A stretch of DNA of 64,000 nucleotides, from positions 208,926-272,925 of the forward strand of contig NZ_JBFANZ010000002.1 of NCBI RefSeq assembly GCF_040659735.1, read 5' to 3'. This DNA comes from Micromonospora_I sp040659735 (GTDB taxonomy: Bacteria; Actinomycetota; Actinomycetes; Mycobacteriales; Micromonosporaceae). Both the position numbers and the translations under genes were made by a program. Positions 16,804 to 25,568 of the stretch are shown here, piece after piece. The stretch's first letter is position 1. Every line of letters begins with the position of its first letter. The notes beneath the pieces are model-generated. The model worked only from the letters and a program-made list of their open reading frames with translations. It was not told where the DNA came from and ran no database searches.

Positions 16804-17979
16804 ATGAACTTCGACCTCACCCCGGAACAGGACCTACTCCGCGACGCCGTGCGGGCCCTCGGCCGCCGCTACGGTCATGACTATTTCGTCGCCAAGGCCA
16901 AGGCGGGCGAACACACGACGGAACTCTGGGCCGAGGCGGGCAAGCTCGGCTATCTGGGCGTCAACGTGCCCGCCGAGTACGGCGGCGGGGGTGGCGGCAT
17001 CACCGAGCTCGCCATCGTGTGCGAGGAACTCGCGGCGGCGGGCTGCCCGCTGCTGCTGCTCGTCGTCTCCCCGGCGATCGCCGCGACGGTGATCGCCCGG
17101 CACGGCACGGACGAGCAGCGCGCCCGGTTCCTGCCCGGCTTCGCGGACGGTTCGCTCAAGGTCGCGTTCGCCATCACGGAGCCGGAGGCGGGCTCCAACT
17201 TCCACCGGTTGGGCACCGTGGCCCGCCGCGACGGCGACGGCTGGGTCCTCTCCGGGCGCAAGTGCTTCATCTCCGGGGTCGACGAGGCCTCGTACGTGCT
17301 TGTCGTGGCGAGGGTCGCCGACGGTGGCCGCGACCCAGTCTCGACGCCGGGGCGGCTCAAGCCGGCGCTCTTCATCGTGCCGACCGACGCGGCCGGGCTC
17401 AGCTCGTCCAAGCTGGACATGGAGATCGTCTCGCCGGAGAACCAGTGGCTGCTCTATCTCGACGACGTCCGGCTCCCCGCCGAGGCGCTCGTCGGCGACG
17501 AGTCCACCGGTCTGCCGGCGCTCTTCGCCGGGCTCAACCCCGAACGGATCACGGTGGCCGCGATGGGGGCGGGGACCGCCCGCTACGCCCTGGAGCGCGC
17601 CGCGACGTACACCGCGACCCGCCGCGTCTGGGGCCGTCCGATCGGCGCCCACCAGGGCGTCTCTCATCCGCTCGCGCACGCGGCCGTCCAGGTCGAGCTG
17701 GCCCGGCTGATGATCGCGAAGGCGGCCGCGCTCTACGACGCCGGCCGCGACGTGGAGGCGGGGGTGGCGGCGAACATGGCCAAGTACGCCTCCGCGGACG
17801 CGGCGGCGCTCGCCGTGGACACCGCGATCCAGGTGCACGGCGGCAACGGCATGACCACCGAGTACGGAGTCGCCACGCTGCTCGGCGCCGTACGGGCCGG
17901 GCGGATCGCCCCGGTCAGCCGCGAGATGATCCTCAACTTCGTCGCCCAGCACGTGCTCAACCAGGAGAAGTCCTACTAG
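16804..17979 (+). CDS. Second acyl-CoA dehydrogenase of the cluster
   Basis: The 391-residue product has AFAITEPEAGSNFHRLGTVA, the middle beta-domain and DTAIQVHGGNGMTTEYGVATLL. It differs from the first dehydrogenase by a GGGGGITELAI loop and by ending in a REMILNFVAQHVLN segment rather than GGTTEI. The ATG has GGAGG at 8 nt. Two dehydrogenases in one cluster suggest two oxidation steps or two chain lengths, for example isovaleryl-type and a longer branched substrate; this is inference. It is the last gene of the run and converges with the kinase gene 20 bp away. Confidence 0.92.
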   Translation: MNFDLTPEQDLLRDAVRALGRRYGHDYFVAKAKAGEHTTELWAEAGKLGYLGVNVPAEYGGGGGGITELAIVCEELAAAGCPLLLLVVSPAIAATVIARHGTDEQRARFLPGFADGSLKVAFAITEPEAGSNFHRLGTVARRDGDGWVLSGRKCFISGVDEASYVLVVARVADGGRDPVSTPGRLKPALFIVPTDAAGLSSSKLDMEIVSPENQWLLYLDDVRLPAEALVGDESTGLPALFAGLNPERITVAAMGAGTARYALERAATYTATRRVWGRPIGAHQGVSHPLAHAAVQVELARLMIAKAAALYDAGRDVEAGVAANMAKYASADAAALAVDTAIQVHGGNGMTTEYGVATLLGAVRAGRIAPVSREMILNFVAQHVLNQEKSY

Positions 17980-17998
17980 CACGCGTGTGCCGGTGCGG

Positions 17999-19588
17999 TC
18001 AGCGGGCGAGGGTGGGACCGGTGAGCTGGTCCGTGCCCTTACCGGCCACACAACGGTAGGTGCGGTCACCGTCGGCCACCGCCTCCGCGTCCGGCGGCAG
18101 CACCTCGAATCGCCAGCCACCGGCGTCCATCAGGAGCGTCACCGCCCGGAAGCTGGTCTCGCCGCAGACCTGGCGCACCGTCCGGTCCTTCGTGACCGCG
18201 CTGTGGTCGGTGGCCGGCACCGCGTCCGGCAGGTCGCCCAGCGCGTACGTCTCCCAGGTGTGCCGGCCCGTGCACGGCACGCGTTCAGCCCGCAACTCCC
18301 GGCCGGACGCCTGTGCCGCTCCGAAGCATTCGATCTCGGTCGGACAGCGCACGCCACCGCTGAGCGGGGAGAGACAGCCGGGGAGCGCCCCGCCGCCGGC
18401 CGTGGCCGTCGCGGTCGCGGTCGGTCCGACCGGGGTCTGCGCGACAGGGTTGGGTCGCGCGTTGCCGGGAGAGACCTCGCGCCAGACGCCGAGCCCGATG
18501 ACGGAGAGGAGCGCGAGGACGCCGGCGCCGCCCAGGAACCAGGGAAGCCGACGACGGCGACGGACGGTCGTCTGCAACGTCGGGGTCTCGTCACCGAGGG
18601 GCACGACGGCTTGCAGCCCCCAGGAAGGAGCGGGTGGGACGTATCCGGCCGGCGGGGTCCCGCCGGAGGCCGGGTGGCCGGTGAAGGGGGTCCCCGACAC
18701 CGGCGCGCCGGAGACCGGCGCACCCGTCGGCGCGGCCGTGGCCGGACCGGGACGAGCCGGGGCAGGCAGCGGGACGGCGACGAGCAGGTCCCGCAGTTGC
18801 TCCGCCGACGGACGGGCGGCCGGGTCGTTGGCCATGCCCCACCGCAGCACCTCGGTGAGGGCCGGCGGCACGCCCGGCAGATCGGGGATCGGCTCGTTGA
18901 AGAGTTCGAGCAGCATCACGAGGCTCGGGTTGCGCTCGTCGCGCCAGCGCGGCGGTCGGCCGCGCATCACCGCGTAGAGCGTCGCGCAGAGGGCGTAGAC
19001 GTCGACCGCCGGGGAGGGCGCGCAGTGCCGGAACATCTCCGGCGCCGCATACGCCGGGGTGAGCGCCTCGAGGGTGACCGACGGGTCTCGCACCTCGGCG
19101 AGGACGGCCAGCCCGAAATCGGCGAGCGACGCCTTGTTGAGACGGGAGTAGAGGATGTTGGCGGGCTTCACGTCGCGGTGCAGCACCCCGAGCTGATGGG
19201 CGTCGACCAGCGCGTCGGCGATCTTCGCGCCCACGTCCCGGGCCTCGTAGGCGCTCAGCGGCGAGGTGCGCATCCGGTCGGCGTAGGAGCCGTCGCAGAG
19301 CTCCATGATCAGGTAAGGGTGCTGGTCAACGGTGACGCCCGCGTCGAAGAGGTCGACCACGTGCGGGTGCGACGAGAGCTTCCCGGCCGCACGCGCTTCG
19401 CGCAGGAAACGCTGCTGATCGCGCTCGCTGTCGAGTGTGCGGTTTTCGATCTTGACGGCCACCGCACGCCCCACCGACCCCTGGGTCGCGCGGTAGACGG
19501 TCGCGTAGCCACCCCGGGCAAAGACCGATAAATCCGACAGGCCAGGCACCACCGGTACCGGCAGCGCGCCTGGTGGGGTATCGGTCAC
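17999..19588 (-). CDS. Transmembrane Ser/Thr protein kinase (PknB-type)
   Basis: The 529-residue product has a Hanks-type kinase domain (about 20-270). It shows a glycine loop (FARGGYATVYRA), VAVKIEN Lys, catalytic loop HRDVKPANIL, DFGLA and APE (YAAPEMF), so it should be active. A proline/alanine/threonine-rich juxtamembrane stretch is followed by a single membrane helix (LPWFLGGAGVLALLSVIGLGV). An extracytoplasmic domain of about 140 residues with several Cys (GCLSPLSGGVRCPTEIECFG) probably forms disulfides; no PASTA repeats are present. TACCTT lies 7 nt before GTG 19588, so the gene is probably leaderless. Confidence 0.92.
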   Translation of the reverse strand: MTDTPPGALPVPVVPGLSDLSVFARGGYATVYRATQGSVGRAVAVKIENRTLDSERDQQRFLREARAAGKLSSHPHVVDLFDAGVTVDQHPYLIMELCDGSYADRMRTSPLSAYEARDVGAKIADALVDAHQLGVLHRDVKPANILYSRLNKASLADFGLAVLAEVRDPSVTLEALTPAYAAPEMFRHCAPSPAVDVYALCATLYAVMRGRPPRWRDERNPSLVMLLELFNEPIPDLPGVPPALTEVLRWGMANDPAARPSAEQLRDLLVAVPLPAPARPGPATAAPTGAPVSGAPVSGTPFTGHPASGGTPPAGYVPPAPSWGLQAVVPLGDETPTLQTTVRRRRRLPWFLGGAGVLALLSVIGLGVWREVSPGNARPNPVAQTPVGPTATATATAGGGALPGCLSPLSGGVRCPTEIECFGAAQASGRELRAERVPCTGRHTWETYALGDLPDAVPATDHSAVTKDRTVRQVCGETSFRAVTLLMDAGGWRFEVLPPDAEAVADGDRTYRCVAGKGTDQLTGPTLAR

Positions 19589-19619
19589 GGGTTAAAAGGT
19601 ACCCAAGGGCTCCGACGCA

Positions 19620-20063
19620 TCACTGCGCCCCGTCCGTTGCGGGCGTCGCGACCGCCCCGGCGCGCCGCCGCCCGTGCCAGATCGCGGCCCCCGTGACCAA
19701 CCCGCCGAGCCCTTCCCAGAGCGCCACCCCGATGAACCGCACCGGCGCGACCTCCATGACCACGAGCAGCGTGAACACCGCGAACGTCAGCATCCGGAAC
19801 ACCGCGCTGAACGAGAAGAACGGCTGCCAGTCGGTGCCGGCGGCCACCAGGTAATAGACCCCCATGTTCAGCGACGCCATCGAGGAGGCGGCCATGAACG
19901 TACGGGTGTGGTCGCCGGTGGCCCGCTCGACCGCCGGCAGCACCTCGAACCCGAGCAGATGGAGCAGGACGTCCGGGAAGACCAGCCCCACCGCCCCCAA
20001 CAGCAGCGCCATCACGCCGAACACGGCGACCGTCCATCCTGGAACGGAGCGGGGCAGCTTCAT
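19620..20063 (-). CDS. Four-helix membrane protein of unknown function
   Basis: The 147-residue product starts at ATG 20063, preceded by GGAAGGAC; a longer frame upstream is spurious. It has four predicted membrane helices: GWTVAVFGVMALLLGAVGLVF, SMASLNMGVYYLVAAG, FAVFTLLVVMEVAPV, and VALWEGLGGLVTGAAIW. I do not recognise a catalytic motif. It lies between the cyclase gene (stop 50 bp upstream) and the kinase gene on the same strand and could be co-expressed with both. Confidence 0.75.
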   Translation of the reverse strand: MKLPRSVPGWTVAVFGVMALLLGAVGLVFPDVLLHLLGFEVLPAVERATGDHTRTFMAASSMASLNMGVYYLVAAGTDWQPFFSFSAVFRMLTFAVFTLLVVMEVAPVRFIGVALWEGLGGLVTGAAIWHGRRRAGAVATPATDGAQ

Positions 20064-20113
20064 GTGCGGTCCTTCCGGCGACCGGGGGCGTCCGCAGTGG
20101 ACCCGATGTCGAT

Positions 20114-23100
20114 CTAGGCTACCGGTCCCGACGCCGCCAGATAATCGCCAGGTTGGGCAGGGTCGGACCAACCCGTCGGCTCTTTCCCGGCGACACGGGC
20201 GCGTACCGCCTCGGCCTCGGCCCGCTCACTCGACTGCTCCGTGGCGTACGCCAACCGGACCGCCTCGTCGGCGACCCCGCGGGCCTCCTCCTCGTGGCCG
20301 TTCGCCGCGAGCGCCTCGGCCAGCACACCGCTGGCGACGACCCGGCTGCGTACGTCCTCGGCCGGCACCGCGACAGCCCGCCGCGCCCAGTCCAACGCCT
20401 GGATCTGCTGCCCGTCGGCGAGCAGCGCCGACGCGTACCGGGCCAACGCGAGCCGGCGCGGAAAGAGCAGCGAGGGCGCGTTGGTGGAGGCGGCGATCGG
20501 GGCGAGCAGACCGATCGCGGTCGACGCGTCCCCCTCGGTCAGTCGTGCCATCGCGAGCAGCACCCGCGGACCGACCTGCGCGGCGGCGAGCGGGTTGTGC
20601 GGCTCCACCGAGGTGAGCACGGCGCGGGCGTCGCGTTCGGCCCCCTCGACGTCTCCGCGTTCGAGGGAGACGAACCCACGCAGTGTGCCGGCCATTCCGG
20701 TCAAGAGCGGGTGACCGACCCGCTCCCCGTACTCCAACGCGTCGGTGAACAGGTCGATGGCGTGCTCCGTCTCGCCCAGCCCGCGCGCGACCGCGCCGCG
20801 CACGACGAGCGCGAAGCCCCGGCCCCAGTCGTCCGAACCGGCCGCGAAGTCGCGGTACGCCCGGCGGGCCTCCCGATCGGCTTCGGCCAGCTCTCCCAGC
20901 TCAGCGGAGGCGAACGCCTCGACGGCCTGCAGCGTGCCGACGGCCCAGGATTCGCCGACGCGCTCGCCGAAGGGAAGGAAGATCCGGGCCAACCGGCGCG
21001 CCTCGCCGAGCCGGCCGGCGAGCAGCCGGGCGAACGCGGTGGTGCCGCGCAGCCAGGCGCGCCCGACCGGGTCGCCGAGCTCGGCGAAGAGTCGAGCGGC
21101 CCGTCCGAGCACGGCGTCGGTGCCGGCGAAATCGCCCCGGGTGGTGGTCACCCAGGCGAGGTTCTGCAGCGACCACGCCTGTCCACGCCGGTCCCCGGCG
21201 GCCACGTTTACCTGGTAGGCGGCCGCGAACCTGCTGCTGGCCTGCGCCAACCGTCCGCTCAGGAAGTCGGCCATGCCCAGCCGGCGCATCGCCTCGGCGC
21301 GCTCGGCCGGCAACCCGGCGTCGGTCGCCACCCGGAGCGCCTCGCGCCACGCGGCAGACGCCCGCTGCAGCTCACCGAGGGCCCGCTGCGCCCGACCGCT
21401 GACAAGCAGGGCGCCCGCCCGACTGGCGGCGTCGTCACCGGCGTTGGCCAGGATCTTTTCCGCGTCGGCCAGCGCGTCGGCGGGCCGCCCGGTCTGCAGC
21501 AGGGCGCGGGCGTGCACGAGCCGGTCCGCGCTCGGCACGGATTCCTCACCCAGCGCGACGGCACGTTCGGCGAATTCGACGGCGAGGGCCGGCTCGCCCG
21601 CGCCGACCGCACGGCGGGTCGCGCGGCCCAGCGCGGCGACGCCCAGCGGGATGACCGTCCGCGCGGTGGCGTCGGAGCGCAGCCCGACGGCGTCGGCGAG
21701 CGTCGCGGCCCGCTCGACGTGGTGGGCGATGAATTCGTCGCGGGTCGCGGCCGGCATGCCGGGCGGACGCGCGGTGGCGTCGGCGGCGCGGACCATGGGG
21801 CGCGTCTCTCCGGTCGGGGGCGCGGCCCACCTAGCGAGGTAGGCGTGGCGCTCGGCGAGGTCGGCCTTGCCGATCCCGGCGTGCGCGGCCTCGCGCATGA
21901 GCGGCGTCGCGAAGGTGAACCCGCCACGCGTGCGGTGCAGCATGCGGCGCTGCAGCAGCTCGTCGACGGCGCGCTCCAGTTCGACGGCGACCACGGCGGC
22001 CGGCCGCCCGTCCCGCCCGCTCCGCCGCTCCCGCAACGCCTCGAGGGTGCCGGCGGGGACCGTGTCACCGATGACGGCGGCGTCGCGCAGCACCGACCGG
22101 GCGTCGGGCGGGAGCGCGTCGATGCGGGCGGCGAGCACGGCGGCGAGGTCACGGGAGAGCAGACGACTGCCCAGCGAACCCGGCGCCAACCGCCACATTC
22201 CGGCCGCCTGACCGCCCTGGCCCGGCGCCTCCCGCCCGGCCGACGTGCGCTCGGCCGTCTCGGTCAGCGCGCCCCGCTCGATCAGCAGGGTCACCAGCTC
22301 GGCGAGGTAGAACGGGTTGCCCTGCGCGGTCGCGAGCAGCCGGTCCGTGTCGGCCTGCGGCAGCTTGCCGCCGTTGAGATACGCGGCGAGCAGCCGGCCG
22401 GCGTCACCCCCGCGCAGCGGCGGCAGCGGATAGACCTCGGCGTCGGCGACCCGGGTCAGGGTGCCGGCGGTGCGCACCAGCTCGGGACGACCGAGCAGCA
22501 GTACGAGCACCGGGCCGGAGAGTCGGGACAGCATCGCGCCGAGCGCCTCGACCGTGTCCGGCGTGGCATCGTGCAGGTCGTCGACGACGAGGAGCAACGG
22601 CGTCTCCGTGGCGAGCGCGCTCAGCAGCTCCGCCACCGCGATCGGCACGGCCTCGGCATCGTCGGCGGGGACTTCGGCGCCCCATTCGGGGGTCGCCGGC
22701 ACGCCGTGCTGGGCGGCGAGGTCGCCGTAGCCCAGCAGGGCCAGCAGGAGGTCATCGGCGATCGGCGGCGCGTCGGAGCCGACCCGGGCGAGTCGCTGGC
22801 CGAGCCGGCGCAGCCGCTCCTCGACGACGGGCCGGGTGACGGCCGTCGCCGAGTCGGTCGGCAGGCCGACGGCGATCCGGACCAGATCGGCGAGGGGAGC
22901 GAGCCGGCGGCGCTCGCCGAAGGCGGCGCAGCGCACCGACAGCACGCGCGCACCGGTGTGGGTGGCGCGGCGGCCGGCGGCGCCGACGTCATGGCCGGCG
23001 GCGAAGCGCTCGGCCTCGGCCGCGAACCGCGACTTGCCGATGCCCGCCTCGGCGGTCATGACCAGTACCCGCGGCTCGCCGCGGTCGACGACCTCGGCGA

Positions 23101-23830
23101 GCCGGCCCGCGACCCGTCCGATCTCGGCGTCCCGGCCGACGAACGGCGCCTCGTCACCGAGGCCGGAGCGCGTGCCGGGGGCGTCGTGCAGGCCGAGGAG
23201 TTCGTACGCCTCGACCGGCTCCCGCTTGCCCTTGAGTCGCAGCGGCCGCAGGTGGCGCCAGGACGCCACGTGCCGGGTGGCCGCGGCGGTGGTGGCGCCG
23301 GCGTAGACCGCGCCGATGGCGGCCGCGTCGGCCAGCCGTGCCGCGGTGTTGACGGTGTCGCCGATGACCGTGTACTCGATCGCGGCCTGGATGCCCGCGA
23401 CGACGTCTCCGGTGTTGAGGCCGACGCGCAGGCCGAGCGGCGCGCCGCCGCCGCGTTCGTCGTCGAGGACCCGCCGGACAGCACGCTGCATGGAGAGCGC
23501 GGCGCGGACGGCGCGCTCGGCGTCGTCCTCGTGCGCCACGGGGGCGCCGAAGACCGCCATGATGCCGTCGCCGGTGAGCTTGTCGACGTGTCCGCCGAAG
23601 GTCTTGACCGCGCCGGCGAGCGCGGCCAGCACCCGGTCGGTGACGGCGCCGACCCGCTCGGGGTCGAGGTCCTCCGACCAGGAGGTAAAGTCCGATAAAT
23701 CGCCAAAAAGCACCGTAACGACGCGGCGTTCGGCTGCCGGGAGGGACGCCGCGGCGGGCAACGCGCCGCCACAGTTGTGGCAGAAGCGCGCGCCTGGCAC
23801 GGCTACGGTTCCGCACACTGCGCAAGTCAC
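20114..23830 (-). CDS. Class III adenylate cyclase fused to an AAA-type ATPase and TPR-rich region
   Basis: The product is 1238 residues from GTG 23830, which overlaps the upstream MBL gene stop as GTGA. A short zinc ribbon (CAVCGTVAVPGARFCHNCGG) comes first. The cyclase domain follows: metal-binding Asp in LFGDLSDFTSW, specificity Lys in HVDKLTGDGIMAVFG, and GDTVNTAARL with Asp, Asn and Arg of the second face. The Lys/Asp pair predicts ATP as substrate. Next is a large NTPase module (Walker A AEAGIGKSRFAAEAE, Walker B PLLLVVDDLHDA) and a long helical TPR-like C-terminal half. The architecture matches SACY/LuxR-like signalling ATPases with an N-terminal cyclase. Crp at 9768 is a possible cAMP receptor. 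Confidence 0.9.
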   Translation of the reverse strand: MTCAVCGTVAVPGARFCHNCGGALPAAASLPAAERRVVTVLFGDLSDFTSWSEDLDPERVGAVTDRVLAALAGAVKTFGGHVDKLTGDGIMAVFGAPVAHEDDAERAVRAALSMQRAVRRVLDDERGGGAPLGLRVGLNTGDVVAGIQAAIEYTVIGDTVNTAARLADAAAIGAVYAGATTAAATRHVASWRHLRPLRLKGKREPVEAYELLGLHDAPGTRSGLGDEAPFVGRDAEIGRVAGRLAEVVDRGEPRVLVMTAEAGIGKSRFAAEAERFAAGHDVGAAGRRATHTGARVLSVRCAAFGERRRLAPLADLVRIAVGLPTDSATAVTRPVVEERLRRLGQRLARVGSDAPPIADDLLLALLGYGDLAAQHGVPATPEWGAEVPADDAEAVPIAVAELLSALATETPLLLVVDDLHDATPDTVEALGAMLSRLSGPVLVLLLGRPELVRTAGTLTRVADAEVYPLPPLRGGDAGRLLAAYLNGGKLPQADTDRLLATAQGNPFYLAELVTLLIERGALTETAERTSAGREAPGQGGQAAGMWRLAPGSLGSRLLSRDLAAVLAARIDALPPDARSVLRDAAVIGDTVPAGTLEALRERRSGRDGRPAAVVAVELERAVDELLQRRMLHRTRGGFTFATPLMREAAHAGIGKADLAERHAYLARWAAPPTGETRPMVRAADATARPPGMPAATRDEFIAHHVERAATLADAVGLRSDATARTVIPLGVAALGRATRRAVGAGEPALAVEFAERAVALGEESVPSADRLVHARALLQTGRPADALADAEKILANAGDDAASRAGALLVSGRAQRALGELQRASAAWREALRVATDAGLPAERAEAMRRLGMADFLSGRLAQASSRFAAAYQVNVAAGDRRGQAWSLQNLAWVTTTRGDFAGTDAVLGRAARLFAELGDPVGRAWLRGTTAFARLLAGRLGEARRLARIFLPFGERVGESWAVGTLQAVEAFASAELGELAEADREARRAYRDFAAGSDDWGRGFALVVRGAVARGLGETEHAIDLFTDALEYGERVGHPLLTGMAGTLRGFVSLERGDVEGAERDARAVLTSVEPHNPLAAAQVGPRVLLAMARLTEGDASTAIGLLAPIAASTNAPSLLFPRRLALARYASALLADGQQIQALDWARRAVAVPAEDVRSRVVASGVLAEALAANGHEEEARGVADEAVRLAYATEQSSERAEAEAVRARVAGKEPTGWSDPAQPGDYLAASGPVA

Positions 23831-24657
23831 GGTGTGTCCAACCCCACGAACCCCGCGCCGGATTCCCGGCCTGCCTGATCCAGGTACGCGAGTTGGGCCC
23901 GCACCGACCATTCGGCCGCCGGCCACAACGACCGGTCCACGTCCGCGTAGACGGCCGCGACCACGTCCGGAGCGGTGCGCGCCCCGCTCGCCACCGCCTG
24001 CCGGACCTGATCGAGCCGGGCGCGGCGGTGCGCCAGGTAGAAGCGCGCCGCGGCGGCGCAGTCGGCCAGCGCCGGGCCGTGACCGGGCAGGGCCGGGATG
24101 TCGTCGTACGCGGAGAGCAGGTCAAGGCTCCGCAGGTAGTCGCCGAGGTCGCCGTCCGGATGCGCGACGACGGTCGTGCCCCGGCCGAGAATCGTGTCTC
24201 CGGTGAACACGGCCCGCTCGCTGCCGCCCTCGACCACGAAGCACGCGGAGTCGGCGGTGTGTCCCGGCGTGGCCACCGTGGTGATCGTCAGACCCGCCGC
24301 CCGGAACAACTCCCCGTCGGTCGGCGGGTCGTCCGGCCGCTGAACGCCTTCCATCAGCCCCCGGACGGAGGCCTCCGTCCGCTGCGCCAACTCCGCGACC
24401 GCTTCGACATGGTCCGGGTGGCCGTGCGTGAGCAGGATCAACGAGATCGGCTGATGTGCCACGATCGCGGCCAGGTGCCCCGGATCGAGCGGCCCCGGAT
24501 CGATGACCACGGCGTCGCGCGCGCCGGGGGCGCGCAGGACCCAGGTGTTGGTGCCCTCAAGCGTCATGGGCCCCGGGTTGGGCGCGCGCAGCAGCGTCAC
24601 CCAACTCGGCAGCTGATCCGCCAAAGCCGCAGCTGGCGCCGTCACGTGCCCCGTCAT
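23827..24657 (-). CDS. MBL-fold metallo-hydrolase (Rv3677c-like)
   Basis: The 276-residue product has the metallo-beta-lactamase fold with the zinc-binding HGHPDHVEAV, ATPGHTADSACF and FTGDTILGRGTTVV motifs. The C-terminal PGHGPALADC and a helical LACTB2-like extension follow. Related proteins are hydrolases or endoribonucleases of the LACTB2 type; the substrate here is unknown. Position next to RidA and downstream of crp matches Rv3677c. It starts 48 bp after the RidA stop and is coupled by GTGA to the cyclase gene. Confidence 0.9.
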   Translation of the reverse strand: MTGHVTAPAAALADQLPSWVTLLRAPNPGPMTLEGTNTWVLRAPGARDAVVIDPGPLDPGHLAAIVAHQPISLILLTHGHPDHVEAVAELAQRTEASVRGLMEGVQRPDDPPTDGELFRAAGLTITTVATPGHTADSACFVVEGGSERAVFTGDTILGRGTTVVAHPDGDLGDYLRSLDLLSAYDDIPALPGHGPALADCAAAARFYLAHRRARLDQVRQAVASGARTAPDVVAAVYADVDRSLWPAAEWSVRAQLAYLDQAGRESGAGFVGLDTP

Positions 24658-24705
24658 GGCTGCGATGGTACGACCAGCGCATGACGGGACCGTGGCGACT
24701 TTCGG

Positions 24706-25194
24706 TCAGACGACCTCGACGATGACCTCGACCTCGACCGGCGCGCCCAGCGGAAGCTCCGCGACGCCCACCGCGCTGCGGGCGTGACGCCCCGCCTCGC
24801 CGAAGACCGCGCCGAAGAATTCCGAGGCGCCGTTGATCACGGCGGGCTGTCCGGTGAACCCCTCCGCCGAGGCCACGAACCCGGTCACCTTGACGACCTT
24901 GACCACGTTCTCGAGCCCGACCAGCGCGTCGATCGCGGCGAGCGCGTTCAACGCACACTGCTGGGCGAGCTGCTTGGCCTGCTCCGGAGAGACACCCGCG
25001 CCCACCTTGCCCGACGCGAGCAGTTGACCGTCGGCGATCGGGACCTGCCCGGAGACGTAGACGTGCTTGCCCGACTGCACGGCCGGCACATAGGCGGCCA
25101 CCGGCGGGACCACCGAGGGCAGGCTCAGGCCCAGCTCGGCGAGCTTGGCGTGCGGGTCCACGGCGCGTGGCCGTTCCGGCTGCGCCTCGGTCAC
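24706..25194 (-). CDS. RidA/YjgF-family imine deaminase-like protein
   Basis: RidA proteins hydrolyse reactive enamine/imine intermediates from PLP enzymes. The 162-residue product has a short N-terminal extension, then YVSGQVPIADGQLLASGKVG, the NALAAIDALVGLENVVKVVKVTGFVAS core and a C-terminal RSAVGVAELPLGAPVEVEVI, where the Arg binds the substrate carboxylate. Start GTG 25194 overlaps the stop of the 51-residue gene upstream (GTGA). The longer frame seen upstream only shadows that gene. It corresponds in position to Rv3678c. Confidence 0.9.
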   Translation of the reverse strand: MTEAQPERPRAVDPHAKLAELGLSLPSVVPPVAAYVPAVQSGKHVYVSGQVPIADGQLLASGKVGAGVSPEQAKQLAQQCALNALAAIDALVGLENVVKVVKVTGFVASAEGFTGQPAVINGASEFFGAVFGEAGRHARSAVGVAELPLGAPVEVEVIVEVV

Positions 25195-25346
25195 GACCGC
25201 GGCCGCTTCATGTAGGCCACCAGCTGCTCCGGGTTGGGGCCCGGCACCACGGCCACCAGCTCCCAACCATCCTCGCCCCAGTTGTCGAGAATCTGCTTGG
25301 TCGCGTGGACCAGCAGGGGCACCGTCGCGTACTCCCACTTCTGCAT
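25191..25346 (-). CDS. 51-residue DUF4177-type small protein
   Basis: ATG 25346 opens a 52-codon frame whose product begins MQKWEYATVPLLVHATKQIL and contains NWGEDGWELVAVVPGP. The KWEY ... GW-EL pattern is that of DUF4177 proteins. It ends in TGA overlapping the GTG of ridA. M. tuberculosis has a similarly short conserved gene (Rv3678A) in the same place, so the frame is real despite its size. A GGGAGCC Shine-Dalgarno-like segment lies 8 nt upstream. Its function is not known; it is the first gene of the RidA-MBL-cyclase transcript. Confidence 0.85.
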   Translation of the reverse strand: MQKWEYATVPLLVHATKQILDNWGEDGWELVAVVPGPNPEQLVAYMKRPRS

Positions 25347-25568
25347 TGCTCGAAGGCTCCCTCGGGTTGGCTACGGCGACAGCCTACGGGCTGCCCCTGC
25401 CGTGCCGGACGAGCGCCGACGCAATGTCGCCGGCCCGGCGGGCGGGGCCACATTCGCGCCACACGGTCGGCCGACTCCGGGTCCGCGCTTCGCCGGCATC
25501 GACCGTTACCCTGACCCGCGAACGGGCGCACCGGCTGGCCCGCCTGAACTGGATCCCTGGGGGGAACG

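Noticed and set aside
20153..23698. 1181-codon plus-strand frame over the cyclase gene
   Set aside because: Composition is Arg/Gly/Gln-rich without any domain; the minus frame has cyclase and NTPase motifs.
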